A stretch of DNA of 64,000 nt from Sinotaia quadrata (Eukaryota; Mollusca; Gastropoda; Architaenioglossa; Viviparidae): contig CM054181.1 of the NCBI GenBank assembly GCA_028829895.1, positions 13,793,001-13,857,000 on the forward strand, written 5' to 3'. Below are positions 1 to 11,613 of the stretch, piece by piece (the first letter of the stretch is position 1; each line of letters opens with the position of its first letter). The position numbers and the translations under genes were made by a program. The notes beneath the pieces were generated by a model. It was given only the letters and a program-made list of their open reading frames with translations, was not told the DNA's origin and did not search any database.

Positions 1-92
1 TTGTTTTTAAGGCCACTTGGTCACTTAGATTTGTTGTATAAAAGAACATTCAGTAAAATTTTCAGCTGTGTAACTTTTAATGATATTACAGT

Positions 93-99
<7 letters not shown>

Positions 100-134
<35 letters not shown>
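100..134 (+). repeat. (TC)n microsatellite in PLD intron
   Basis: An uninterrupted TC dinucleotide run just upstream of the PLD exon at 174. It may add to the pyrimidine tract of that acceptor, though about 37 bases separate it from the AG. Confidence 0.9.
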
Positions 135-137
<3 letters not shown>

Positions 138-173
138 ATTCACTTAGGATTTCCATTTTGAATTTGCATTTAG

Positions 174-391
174 GTGAGTGAGCTGATCTACGTACACAGC
201 AAACTGATGATAGTCGATGACAACACTGTCATTATTGGTTCTGCCAACATCAATGACCGTAGTATGCTGGGAAAGCGAGACTCAGAACTTGCAGTCATAT
301 TTCAGGATATACAGCGTGAGCATATCAGTGTCAATGGGCGCATTCTAGAACCTGGACCCTTTGGCTCTTCATTAAGGCATACAATTTTCAG
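174..391 (+). CDS. Phospholipase D (PLD1/PLD2-like), third-from-last coding exon with second HKD motif
   Basis: Phospholipase D hydrolyses phosphatidylcholine to phosphatidic acid and choline on cell membranes. This exon encodes about 72 residues and holds the second catalytic HKD signature: HSKLMIVDD followed by [13 protein letters not shown], fitting HxKx4D...GSxN, with His8 and Lys10 of the exon as the catalytic pair. The flanking '[10 protein letters not shown]' is typical of animal PLD1/PLD2 rather than of the mitochondrial or lysosomal PLD-like enzymes. A pyrimidine-rich stretch including a (TC)n run ends in the acceptor AG at 172-173, and the donor GT is at 392. The exon ends in phase 2 (AG|G = Arg) and joins in frame to 1043. 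The open frame running on to 422 is intron read-through. The earlier exons, with the PX, PH and first HKD domains, lie left of the window. Confidence 0.95.
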
Positions 392-461
392 GTGCCAGTT
401 GATCTCTCTTCAATTGCATTAATGCTCTGATCAAAATAATTAACATTAAAAAAAATATAAT

Positions 462-560
462 TTGTTTTCATTCATAGGTCAATTAATGTTAATTGTTTTC
501 ATTCATAGGTCAATTAATTTTAATTGTTTTCATTCATAGGTCACTTACATAGGTCAAGTA
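462..560 (+). repeat. 31-bp tandem repeat in PLD intron (3 copies)
   Basis: A unit starting TTGTTTTCATTCATAGGTCA recurs at 462, 493 and 524, with exact 31-bp spacing and few differences. Each unit contains a pyrimidine-rich stretch ending in TAG|GT, resembling a splice acceptor followed by a donor. Confidence 0.85.
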
Positions 561-767
561 AATTGTAATTTTTTTATAATCATAGGCTGGCTAAATTATA
601 TATTGCTATATAATCTCTTTCATGCTATCAGTGCATATTGTCATATTTGCATTGTAACTGGGTCCACAGTGATGGGGTTAATATTTGTAATAGGCTATAG
701 GTGAAGCAAATTACATTGTGAATTTTGCCTAGTTTGTACATCTCTTAATTTTGTTTCTGAGGGGACT

Positions 768-1042
768 GTTGAATATTTCTGTATCCATGTTGTTTATACC
801 TGCCGGATATTTCTGTATCCATGTTGTTTTTATCTGCCAAATATTTCTGCATCCGTGTTGTTTATACCTGCTGAATATTTCTGTATCCATGTTGTTTTTA
901 TCTGCCAAATATTTCTGTATCTGTGTTGTTTATACCTGCTGAATATTTCTGTATTCATGTTTATTACACCTGCTGAATATTTCAATATCCATGCTGTTTA
1001 TTTATACCTCCTTCTGTATCTGCGTTGTGTATTTGTACCCAG
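768..1042 (+). repeat. ~34-bp degenerate tandem repeat ending at the PLD exon acceptor
   Basis: Units of the form ATATTTCTGTATCCATGTTG plus TTTATACCTGC(T/C) recur about eight times with alternating variants (TTTATACCTGC versus TTTTATCTGCCAA), giving a partly dimeric structure. The last unit (CTGTATCTGCGTTGTGTATTTGTACCCAG) supplies the pyrimidine tract and acceptor AG of the penultimate PLD exon. The two overlapping ORFs of 63 and 109 codons here are only repeat translations. Confidence 0.8.
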
Positions 1043-1163
1043 GGAGCATCTTGGTCTGACAGAGAGCGATTCCCACATTGATTTGAGGGATGTGACTGCA
1101 GATTCATTCTTCAATGATGTATGGATAAAACAGGCTACCACCAACACTGATGTCTATGACAAA
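1043..1163 (+). CDS. Phospholipase D, penultimate coding exon
   Basis: This 121-nt exon completes an Arg codon and then encodes 40 residues (EHLGLTESD ... FFNDVWIKQA ... DVYDK). It matches the region of PLD1/PLD2 just after the second HKD motif, including the 'DPVSDxFFxxVW...YDKVF' block known from the family. The acceptor AG is at 1041-1042 and the donor is AAA|GTATTC at 1164. The frame continues exactly into 1569 (DK|VFRCLP). Reading through the donor would give a premature stop (SDFI*), so the splice is needed. The acceptor side of the preceding intron consists of tandem repeats. Confidence 0.93.
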
Positions 1164-1568
1164 GTATTCTCAGACTTTATTTGATCCTAGAATCATAATC
1201 ACATCAGTCTCATTCAGAATAGCTTTGAACAAGTAATGCATACACTATGAGTATTGGCAAACAATTTACAAGTACACATACATGCTCACAGTGTAATGCA
1301 CACAGAACAAATATGCAAGTGCACATACACATGCACGCTCTCTTTTGAGTCTTTGTTAAGTAAGTAGTTAGAAATATGTTTGTACATGTGAGCACCATGT
1401 GGATGATTTTATTTTTTTTAAAGTTTCAACTCTGTTTTGATTTTGAAAGATATACTTTCTATAATCTCTATTTACCTATTGATACAGGAAAGTTTTAAAA
1501 GACATTATATTACTTTTCTGCAGTCAGCAAATTAGTGAATATGTCCTTTGTTTTGTTTGTCACCTTAG

Positions 1569-1793
1569 GTTTTCCGGTGTCTGCCCACAGACAATGTCAA
1601 CAATTTTGAAAAACTTCGCCAGTACGTTTCTGAGCCCAACATGGCAACTTTAAACCCTTCAGAAGCCACAAAACATCTCTTACAGGTCAAAGGTCACGTT
1701 GTGCTTCTGCCTCTTGACTTTATGAAGGATGAGAGTCTCTCTCCTAAAGTGGGGACTAAGGAAGCTTTATTGCCAGCACATCTCTGGACGTAA
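1569..1793 (+). CDS. Phospholipase D, last coding exon with C-terminal Trp-Thr
   Basis: This exon encodes 74 residues and a TAA stop (1791-1793). It begins VFRCLPTDN after the acceptor AG at 1567-1568 and ends KVGTKEALLPAHLWT. The 'VGTKEA...WT' terminus is the conserved C-terminal end of PLD1/PLD2, which is known to be needed for catalytic activity in the mammalian enzymes. No frameshift or stop interrupts the three exons; together they give about 187 C-terminal residues, and the copy looks functional. This exon was found from the DNA by extending the splice frame, because it has no internal ATG-to-stop frame longer than 60 codons. Confidence 0.95.
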   Translation, partial: VFRCLPTDNVNNFEKLRQYVSEPNMATLNPSEATKHLLQVKGHVVLLPLDFMKDESLSPKVGTKEALLPAHLWT

Positions 1794-1829
1794 AGTGTTT
1801 TATACTTCATAATAGTCATAGATGACCTA

Positions 1830-1839
1830 AATAAATAAA
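1830..1839 (+). promoter_or_regulatory. Possible polyadenylation signals (overlapping AATAAA)
   Basis: Two overlapping AATAAA hexamers (1830-1835 and 1834-1839) lie about 40 bases after the PLD stop codon. They are the nearest candidates for the transcript's 3' end. In such AT-rich DNA the hexamer also occurs by chance, and further copies follow, so the true cleavage site is unknown. Confidence 0.3.
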
Positions 1840-3532
1840 TGTCGGTAGTATTTAATTAGAAGCACTTATGAATCCTCTGACATTTTATTTATACGAAAGA
1901 AAAAAATTGTGTATGTGAGATAAAATTAAACACTGGGTGCTAATTAAATTGCCTGTTATATTTTGTGTATTTTTAACTTACACACTAAATGATAAATTCT
2001 TAAGAATTTATTTTTTCATTATATACATTTTTAATTTATTTAAATATATATTGTTAATTGATTTCTTTTAATTGTTTTTTTAATGCAAAAATTAAAGCAA
2101 TTAATAAGCAAAACATAAGTAGGTCGGCTTTTAATGATGATATTTATTTTAAATATAATGTAAAAGCAGAGTCTCTGGGGAGTTGTTTATTTTTATTGAA
2201 ATTGATAAAATAAATGTTAAATTAAAACAGCATAAGATGGAACAGACATTGATATCGTACTTTATTATCTTTTAATCAAAGCTTATGTTGAATTCTCGCT
2301 CATATCTTGATTCTGTCAAGATCACGTTTATTGTAGTCTTTTTTTTTTAACAAGACATCTTTGATTTAGATTCCAACTTTAATTTATATTTAATACTTTT
2401 GCTATTTAAAAAAAAAATTCTAAATAGCAAGTGCAATAATCCTTTGACTTCCATGGTTTAGCTCTTAGTGAAATTCAGATATGTGTGATTTGTCTCTGTT
2501 TACCAGTTTGGTAGATGTGACATTAAAATTTCAGCATGTACAGTTGTACATGAAGACTGAAATTTTTCTTTCCTTCCATGATTTAGTTTCTCTTTTTAAA
2601 AGAAATCATTTTCTGTACATTTTCAGTGTTATAAATTAAAGGAGAATATGTATTATTGAAAATGTTTCATAAATTTAGTTTATTTTTTTTCCCCCCACAT
2701 ATCACAAATTTGGGATTATGGATTGTAGACAAAATGTTTTGTCTTAATTTTGGGATATAAGGGATAATACTCTGTTACTCTGTATACTTTATCTTTGTAT
2801 GAATATTCTCCCTTAGAATTTCAGATGCCATAGTGACTGAACAGTCGTCCTTATCCGATAAGGGTAGCTTTAAAGTTACAAAAATATTTTGATGAGAAGA
2901 CAATCGTGTGTTAAAAGCAGAAGTTATTGAATATATCAAGACGCATATTTTATTGAAAAGTTAGGTTTGAATTTAATCTTGAATGTATCAGTGCATGCTC
3001 ATTGCAACTGATATAGCCCTTGTCGCTCCTGAATTTACAGCTAATCATTATTTTGTCTGTACCATGCATATCAGATTTTTAAAATATCAGTTAAGATACA
3101 ATTTTTCACTGTCATTTCAAGAAATGGTGTGTTTAATACTTATTAAAGTAGTCACACAACCATTTGATTTATTGCCATGAGAGGACCTGTAAATGGTTGG
3201 TTGTGTTGGACAAACATATATTGGATTTATTTCTTTAGCATAGAGTAATATATTGATTTGCTACCATGCAAAATTTAGACAGTTCATTTTTCATATTTTT
3301 GGATAATTTTTCATAGTTTTTAAGTTTTGCTCATGGAATTAGTAGTTTGCTTTTAACACAAAATTGTAACTTGTTTTAGTAAAGTGGGGGTTTTAATTTT
3401 TCTTTTATACAGAGCTCTAGATATATTATTAGTAAATAAAATAGTATGGAGATTCTTGCATTAAATTAGTATTTATTAATTTTCAAAAACACTTACAAAT
3501 CACTAAAACTGTTGTTCTGGCCTTCATAAACA

Positions 3533-3718
3533 AATCCCTTTTTCTTTGGATAACTGTGTAAACTTAGAAACCTTTTAATTCTTTAGGAAACAGTCTTTCC
3601 TTATAACCCTGACCTTATAAGGAAATTCCTTTTTCTTTTGGTAACTGTGTAAAACTTAGAAACTTTTTAATTCTTTAGGAAACAGTCTTTACTTATAGCC
3701 CTGACCTTATAAGGAAAA
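3533..3718 (+). repeat. ~92-bp tandem duplication
   Basis: Two copies of a segment running from CTTTTTCTTT through AACTGTGTAAA...TTTAGGAAACAGTCTTT to CCCTGACCTTATAAGGAAA, with a few substitutions and one-base indels. Confidence 0.85.
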
Positions 3719-3787
3719 TCTGGATTTTTTAAAGTTTGCAGTTTTTCTTTCAGGAATACACTTTAACATATTGCAATGTTTTGTTGT

Positions 3788-3897
3788 AAATAATGAGAGA
3801 CACACGACTGTTTACTTATATACCACACATAAACACAAAATAATGAGTGACACACGTCTCTATACTTATATACTACACATAAACACAAAATAATGAG
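3788..3897 (+). repeat. 50-bp tandem repeat (2 copies plus partial)
   Basis: AAATAATGAG...GACACACG...ACACATAAACACA starts at 3788, 3838 and 3888, with exact 50-bp spacing. The 108-codon reverse ORF across it is a by-product. Confidence 0.85.
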
Positions 3898-5839
3898 AAA
3901 GGGAAAAAGCATTTCTTTTACAGCATAGCATTTTCTGCTGTTAATTAAATGCAAGACAATGAGATATACTATTTTTAATAATCTCATTTTAGTGAAGATT
4001 ATTGAAAACTCATATTGAGTGCTTTTAATGATCTTGTTTTTCTGTACTATTTTCTCTGTTCGTTGATCATTTACTTGTCCAGTAAACATGATGGTTATTT
4101 GAAATTGTGACTACAGGTAAAATATGGTATTTGCTGAATAGTGATTTTTTTATACTAAAATTATGACTGTAGATTGATTTATTTATGTGAACTGGTGTTA
4201 TCATGTGTGTTATATCATATTTAATCATGGATACATGTTTTTATTGTGAATACATGTTTATGTCTTATCACAGATGTTTACTTGTGTTTTATTATGGGTT
4301 CATACTTATGTTTATTTCCTAGATATATGTTTTTATTATGGATATATGCTTTGTGTTATTTGCAGGATATGTTTTCAGGCTTTTTTAGTGTCACAGATAT
4401 ATCCTTGTGTTATTAAATATGCTTGTATTAATCATGATAATTGTACTTTAATGATGGATTCACATACATATTTGTGTTCTGTCATGCGTGCATGTGTATA
4501 TTTGTGTGTTATCTTTATCTATGTCTTTGTATTGCTTTCTGGAAAATATGCTTATGTTAACTTCCTATATAGGCTTGCTTTGTTTCCTGGCTATATTTCT
4601 TCATAAAAGAGTGTGTCTGTGCGTAAGCAGGCTAAAATTAGACTATACACTTTGTTTTTATCTAAATTAAAATCATGTACCCATGAGACTTTCTGATTTG
4701 TGTGAAAGCACAGGGCTTTGAAAATTTTATTTTATTTTGCTAGTTTTGTTTAAATGACAGATGTTGGCAATGTCAGTCATTGTTAATGAAGTTGACAGGA
4801 TGTTGGCATAAAATTAGGGCCTGCTGAACAACTGATATATCTTAGGAATTTGCAGTTGTAAATGACATGCTTCTCTTTTACCAGAGACTTCCCAGTAACT
4901 TTCATGTAGATACTAACTGCATTTTTGCTCAGATTTTATACTTTTTTAATGGGAGATTTTGTTTTTGTGTGCATTCCAAAATTCCAGACAGTAAAGTGCT
5001 AAGCCACCTGCAACAAGAAAAGGCAGCTTCTTAGAATTCACAATATATGTATAAAATTTGTATTGTGTTTGCAGCTTTTATAGATTATATAAATTGTTTT
5101 AAGGTGTAAATGTGTCAGAAGGTTGAAGAGTATGCACATATTGTTTTATAATACAAATTGTCTGAGGCTTTGAAGATTGTGCACAACTTGTGTGATTCAT
5201 ACTGTTTGAGAATCTGTAGCACATGTCCACTTTGCTTTATAATGTCTAGATGCATCTGAAGTATTATAACCTATGCACAGCAAATTAAAATGTATAAATG
5301 TCTAAAGTGTTGTAGCTTATGCACCGCTTATTTATAATATATATATGCATCTGAAGTATTGTAGCTTATGCTTATACAGGATTTGAAATTCCTTACTCTC
5401 CAAACGGTCAATACAAAGTATACCAGCAATCCAAGGCATTTTAGGTTTGCACCATAATTAATATAAAATTGAATGATATGGACTCATAAAAAATGAATTT
5501 AGGCAAGTGCTTATATATTTAAATAAAATTTTATTGAGACTTTGTGGACTATAAAAAACCAAATTTATAATGTGAACTTAGACACATGAGCATTTAAAAA
5601 ATAAATGTGAGTTTATATTGTGGAACATAAACACCATCTTTAAACTCATAACTTAGTCCGGTGCTTATAATTGATAAAAATGCCATTTTTTATAAATCAC
5701 GTGTTTAAGAAAATTGCATACCATTTTAAAAAAACCTAACTGTAAAGGAATTGCATACCACTGTATAAAATAACACTTAATGCTTATCAAGATATTATTG
5801 CATGTACAATAAGTGTGACATAAGGGAGTTTGACTGTGT

Positions 5840-5869
5840 ATATCTAGACATGGGGTTGTGTCTAGATAT
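5840..5869. other. Perfect 11-bp inverted repeat (8-nt loop)
   Basis: ATATCTAGACA (5840-5850) and TGTCTAGATAT (5859-5869) are exact reverse complements around the loop TGGGGTTG. If transcribed, this would fold into a hairpin. Confidence 0.7.
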
Positions 5870-6473
5870 CTGTTATATAAATATTTTGTAAGATTTCAAA
5901 TAAATTTTAAGTATTTTGTTGCACATTCTTGCCCTGAAGAATTTATTGTTGATATTTCTATTCAGCATCTGTCATCTGCTCTCACTATATTTATTGTTGT
6001 TTATGTTTGAATTTATGTAAGGAAATTCTGAAAAACATTCAGCTAGCTGATAGCTGGTAGAAAATGTTGCCATAGTCAGAATCCACAAGAGTGATTTCCA
6101 GTGGAGTGTCTTCAGAGTCTCAATATTCATATGATGGATAGGGATATAATAAATTCCAAGACAGTATCCATAAGACCAATAATTAGGACACAATTTTATG
6201 TAGAGAGCTCCCATACTGACTTATGTTTAAATTAATCTTTCATTCCTAGCGTTGATACAGTCTGATTATTTATACTTGAGCTGTTTTGTTTAGCACCTCA
6301 AATGATGTGGGCTGTTCAAAGATTCAACTGGGATAATCACTAGTCACTTTAAGTTTAATATGCTCTTTCAGGGATTGTATCAGCAATTTCACCTACTGTT
6401 CTCATTCTAAGTCAGATGAATAACATTTACAAGCTATCCTTCCATAAGACAGGCTGTATGGAGCAAGGTTTAG

Positions 6474-6955
6474 GAACTAATTTACAAGCCATCCTCCTGT
6501 AAAGCATCATTAGGAGCAAGTTTTAGGAACTAGTTTACAAGCCATCCTCCTGTAAAGCATCATTAGGAGCAAGTTTTAGGAACTAGTTTACAAGCCATCC
6601 TCCTGTAAAGCATCATTAGGAGCAAGTTTTAGGATAGGAACTCTAATGTGAATATAATTTTTTATCTTTCCATCCATGGCAGGGAATAAGGTTTTAGGAT
6701 AGGAACTCTAATGTGAAAATAATTTAGCCATTCATCTGTAAGGCAGGTCATTGGGAACAAGGTTTTAGGATAGGGACTCTAATGTGAATATAATTTTCTA
6801 GCATCCATCCATGAGCAGGTCATTTGGAACAAGGTTTTAGGATAGGAACTTTAATGTGAATATAATTTTCAAGCTATCCAGCTGTAAGGCAGGTCATTGG
6901 GAACAAGTTTTTTTAGGATAGGAACTCTAATAATGATGAATATAATTTTTAAGTT
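6474..6955 (+). repeat. Composite tandem repeat (53-bp and ~70-bp related units)
   Basis: First come three near-identical 53-bp units containing TTTACAAGCCATCCTCCTGT and GGAGCAAGTTTTAGGA (6474-6625). Then come four or five longer, more diverged units built on AAGGTTTTAGGATAGGAACT and CTAATGTGAATATAATTTT. Both types share the 'CATC...TGTAA/GCAGG...GG(A)ACAAG(G)TTTTAGGA' core, so the array appears to have changed unit length midway. Confidence 0.85.
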
Positions 6956-8144
6956 TTAGGGTGGATAAAATCAGGTCGAATCTGCAAAATAATTTTGCAA
7001 TTGACTGAATACAGAGAGCAGGTAATTAGAACATTGTCGTACAGGATTGTCCAAGTAGATAATGAAGAAAAGACTTCAATTTTTTTTCGTAAATGGCAGT
7101 TGGTTTTGCTTTATATTATTCAGTCTTTGGTGTTATGCTCACTTTGTGCTGTCTAATTTCAGGTTTTGATTTTAAATGTACACCATTTCCCAAACCACAA
7201 ACTCTGCAATTTCCAACTTGCATCTTCAACCTATAAATATACTCAAGATAGCTGTGAGGGTATGAAATAGGCTTTTCATCATACCTACATGTAACACTAA
7301 CCACTTAGGTTTGGATTATCTTGATGAGCTTTGTTAAAGTTATTCTTTTCTTTCTTAATTATCATTAAGGTATACTATTTCCCTAGGATTAGCTTTCATG
7401 CATAAAGAACTGTAAATTTTCTCTTAGTGCTATCAACTAGGCATAAGAGATTATTTTTCTCCTGTGATGATCATTGAAGCATAACATTAACAAGCTGTTT
7501 TCTGCAAGGATCATCTATGGGGCAACAGAGCCTGTTAGATAGTTATTGGGACATAAGACTCATTGCTATGCACTTTTAACATATTTAGGAGAATGCTTTG
7601 ATTTTTGCTGACATTTTATTGCTTCATACACATCCTATGTAAATTAACGATAAATGTTTTGTAACACACATATGATGTAAACCTGAATATAGTGACAGCC
7701 ATGCACCAGTATAGTAATATGGTATATTTTAAGGTTTACATTGTTTTATTACCAGTAAGATAGGGCCTTGGGATTTTGATTTACTTTTCATTTGTGCCAT
7801 TTTTGCTTTGCAACCTTCTGTGCCAGTTTTTATCCATAATGCATTTTTTTTAATGGCATATGTCTCTGTCAGCAAGACTGTAGCAACAGTTTGTTTGTTT
7901 TTTTTAGACACAATGAAAATGACTACTCTAGGTAAAGACGTTACTTCGATTTTTTTTCTCTTTTTCTCTTAAATATGTTTATTGTTTTTGTTTTTGATTT
8001 TGTCTGTTTTAGGATGAACACACCTAAGAGCTATTAACACTGTTACATTGTTTTCTTTGCTTTTCAGATGTTTTTGACAACAGTATTTGTCTTTTAAATA
8101 AATATTATCCTCCAATAAAGGATATATGATTCTTCTAATTGCAG

Positions 8145-8536
8145 ATGGCTCTCCATTTATAAATGTTAATCTCTATAATGGGTAGATTGTTCATTTTTAC
8201 TTGGCTCTCCATTTATAAATGTTAATTTCTATAATGGCTAAATTGTTTGTTTTTACTTGGCTCTCCATTTATAAATGTTAATTTCTATAATGGCTAGATT
8301 GTTCATTTTTACTTGGCTCTCCATTTATAAATGTTAATCTCTATAATGGGTAGATTGTTCATTTTTACTTGGCTCTCCATTTATAAATGTTAATTTCTAT
8401 AATGGCTAAATTGTTTGTTTTTACTTGGCTCTCCATTTATAAATGTTAATTTCTATAATGGCTAGATTGTTCATTTTTACTTGGCTCTCCATTTATAAAT
8501 GTTAATTTCTATAATGGCTAGATTGTTCATTTTTAC
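8145..8536 (+). repeat. 56-bp minisatellite, 7 copies with 3-mer higher-order structure
   Basis: A unit TGGCTCTCCATTTATAAATG...TTCATTTTTACT recurs seven times at exactly 56 bp. Copies 1 and 4 share 'ATCTCTATAATGGGTAG', copies 2 and 5 share 'GGCTAAATTGTTTGTT', and copies 3 and 6 share 'GGCTAGATTGTTCAT'. The array therefore also repeats as a 168-bp trimer. Confidence 0.92.
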
Positions 8537-9870
8537 TTGGCGAATTGTCAGAAAGAAAATGTTAACAAGACAATTGTCAAGCGTAAAGTTTCAGATGTAT
8601 GTGCACCTGTGGATATTGGAGTACTTATTGTAGATATTGCTTCCATTTCTGTCTTCCTCATCTGATAGTGATACAGAAGACATTCATCACAAAATTTAAA
8701 AAGCATGGGTAAACAAATCATTTCTATAAGTACACATCTGAATACTTATTGATTTTTTTTTTTTTTGGGGGGGAAGGGGGATAAAATCTGTTTGACATTT
8801 AATTTCTAAACTGAATTGTCAAAGGATTATATAAACAGAAACTCACTTCATATAAGATTACTGTTTTTTTGCTTGGCTTTATTTACCATTTCAAAAATTG
8901 GCATAAGCTGGAAACGCTCTGCAGAATAGTCAGTCAGACCATTTCTAGTCTGGTTAGAAAAAGAATTATCTGAACATAATTCTGATTGGTTAATAAAAGA
9001 CTTCTGAACATAATTCTGACTGATTTTAGATCAACTTCAGTATTTCTATCAATTTTAGTTTGGTAGAAAAATCACATTAACAAACAAACATAATGTGTAT
9101 ATATTTGCATATTTATTTAATTAAAAATTTTTCAGGAGGCAGTAAAAAAAAATCTACAGCATTTCTGCAAGTACGAATGATCCTTGTTGTTACAGCTGTT
9201 ATTGTTGTAGGCTTTCATAATGTCATCTGACTAGTTAAAGTAGCAAAAATGTATTTTCTATTTTATCATTAGGATTTTAGGATTTTAAAATCACACGTAG
9301 ATTTTATCATGCTGTTGGACATGTTTGTTATGAAAAATATTGATAGATTTTCAGTTAGATATTTTTCATGAAATTACAAATATATTTTGTCATGAAAAAA
9401 TCTGCAGATAGATCTATCTTAAACTCACCACAAGGGAGGATAATGACATTTTTTTGAGGAATGTGTCAAAATGCTTCTTTAATTTTGCTTGATACAATAA
9501 ACTCATGCCAGACATTTGCTGCCATATTCATACCACAGCAGTGCATGCTTCTTAATTCATCTGGCTTGCTGCTCCCCCCCCCCCCTAAACAAAATATATA
9601 TATACACACAAGTTCCTGCTGATTGATTGACTTATTATTGATTACTGCTGTCTGTAGGCAGTCTTGAGCTTATTTCTTCCAAGTCTTCTAAACAACCATG
9701 CTCAATGAAAGTGTGGTCGTAATATTTTTGTATAAAAATATTTGCAAATATGTTTGCAATTGTCCAGACCTTGGTGTCTTCAGGTGTTTGTGTGTATGTG
9801 TGATATTTCATTAATAGTAAGTGTTTTGGCTTGATTGATTATTATTATTAGGCATTGTGTAAATATTTGC

Positions 9871-9932
9871 ATATTTGTTAAGTAGAGTATACCATTTATT
9901 ATAATTAATGGTATGCTCTACTTAACAAATAT
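9871..9932. other. Near-perfect 26-bp inverted repeat with 10-nt loop
   Basis: The arm 9871-9896 (ATATTTGTTAAGTAGAGTAT + ACCATT) and the arm 9907-9932 (AATGGTATGCTCTACTTAAC + AAATAT) are reverse complements except for one position, which would be a G·U wobble in RNA. The loop is TATTATAATT. It could be a tiny foldback element or a structured RNA in the PLD 3' region. Confidence 0.8.
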
Positions 9933-11576
9933 AATTATTGTCTTCATTGATATGTGCACGTTTTAAATGTTGCATTGACAAAAGTTATTATTGTTTAAAT
10001 ATAAATTAGGAGCTGGATTTTATAATTTAAAGTATGCTAAATGATTTTATTTGATTTATGATCATGATCTTATAATTTAATATATATATATATTTACTTA
10101 ATTGATATGCATATATAGATTTTTAGATGATGGATGGATGTTTGGCAGTATCATATGTGTATGTTTTTAACCAGGTTTGAATCAGTAATTAAGCTGTTTG
10201 TGTACTTTGCATTTATCTATTTTTGCTGCTGCAGAATTATTTAAAATTGTAAATCAAATGTTATTTGATAAGAGCACGAAAGGGTGTCCTCTACATACAA
10301 CTCAGATTGTTCATTTAAATATATATTTATAGCAACAATATTTGTGCGTTCATTAGTAGCAGCATTATTTTATTTGAAAGTTTATCATTAACATTTGCCA
10401 CAACGTTTGTCACCAAAAGTTTTTTTTTCTCACTTTGTTCTTAGTGTGTCTCAGAAAAAGAACAAATTAACTGATTTGATGAAAAAAAGAACTTTCTTAA
10501 CCCTTGTATATTTCATTTGTACATGTTTAACCAGATTGTTTTTATAAACAGCTTTAACCACTTTGTTTAACAGAAATAACACATTTTCAAACTAGTCCTA
10601 AAGTAATTGACTTGATGAAGATTCTTCTTGTGTGACTTTTTTTTGAGTGCACTATTTTACAATTTTCAAAGCTTTATTTAATCAAATTAAAAGTTTGAAA
10701 ATTTGTCTGTTTTAAAACTCACTATAATTTTTTTTAATGGGTTCATCTTACTATGCATAATGACTTTTAAACAATAAAATATTGTAAACACTTTTTGATA
10801 TCTCTGGAGTTGCAGTGCAGTATGTATACATATATGAGTTGAAAATTAATTTTAATCCTTTTAAAAAAGCAAGCAATTGATGGTTTTTGCTCGAAATTCC
10901 ATATTCATCGAACACTACTATAATTTACTTTTCAGGCTATTTTTTTATAATTTTTTAATTTAATATTTTTTTTTAATAGTTGTTGATTTAAGTGCATGAT
11001 TCAAAATTGAATGCAATTATTGCTTGAAACATGAATCATGAAAGATTTTGAAATGTGCCTGGGGTATTTTTTTCAGGTCAGCAATAGAGTTTATTTAATG
11101 TTTGCTACAGATTTTTTTAAATAGATCTCAGAATTTGCAGTTGATTTTGTTTGAGGTTTGCTGTTGAAAAATATACTATTTTTTTCCTTATGTCTGTACA
11201 GAGATAGGAAAAAATCTTAAGTTTTCTTTTTGTTTTGTATTTGAATAATTTTAAAATGTAAATTGTAATCTGAAATATTATTTTTGCACAATTAAATTTA
11301 TGTGTAAGTGTTTGATTGTAACAATGCTTGAAAAGTACATTTATTGCTGTTGATGTTTGTGTTGGTTTTTTCCCGACAGTTTTGAAACAGTTTTAGCTGA
11401 CTTGCATAAAGACTGTAAAACTAATACAAATCACATTTGATGTCAGTACATTTTAGTTTACTTTTTCATTTCGTTTTATAAAGACTTATTTTTCTCATAC
11501 TCACAATAACAAAATAAGAATGGAACATAGTTTTGCATCACTTAATGAATGGCTTATTAAATATGAAATGGGAATT

Positions 11577-11579
<3 letters not shown>

Positions 11580-11612
<33 letters not shown>
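11580..11612 (+). repeat. (TG)n microsatellite
   Basis: An uninterrupted TG run of about 16 units. Confidence 0.9.

Positions 11613-11613
<1 letters not shown>

Noticed and set aside
174..422. Independent 82-codon PLD-like gene
   Set aside because: The frame beyond 391 is intron; splicing to 1043 and 1569 restores the conserved PLD C-terminus, so it is an exon, not a gene.
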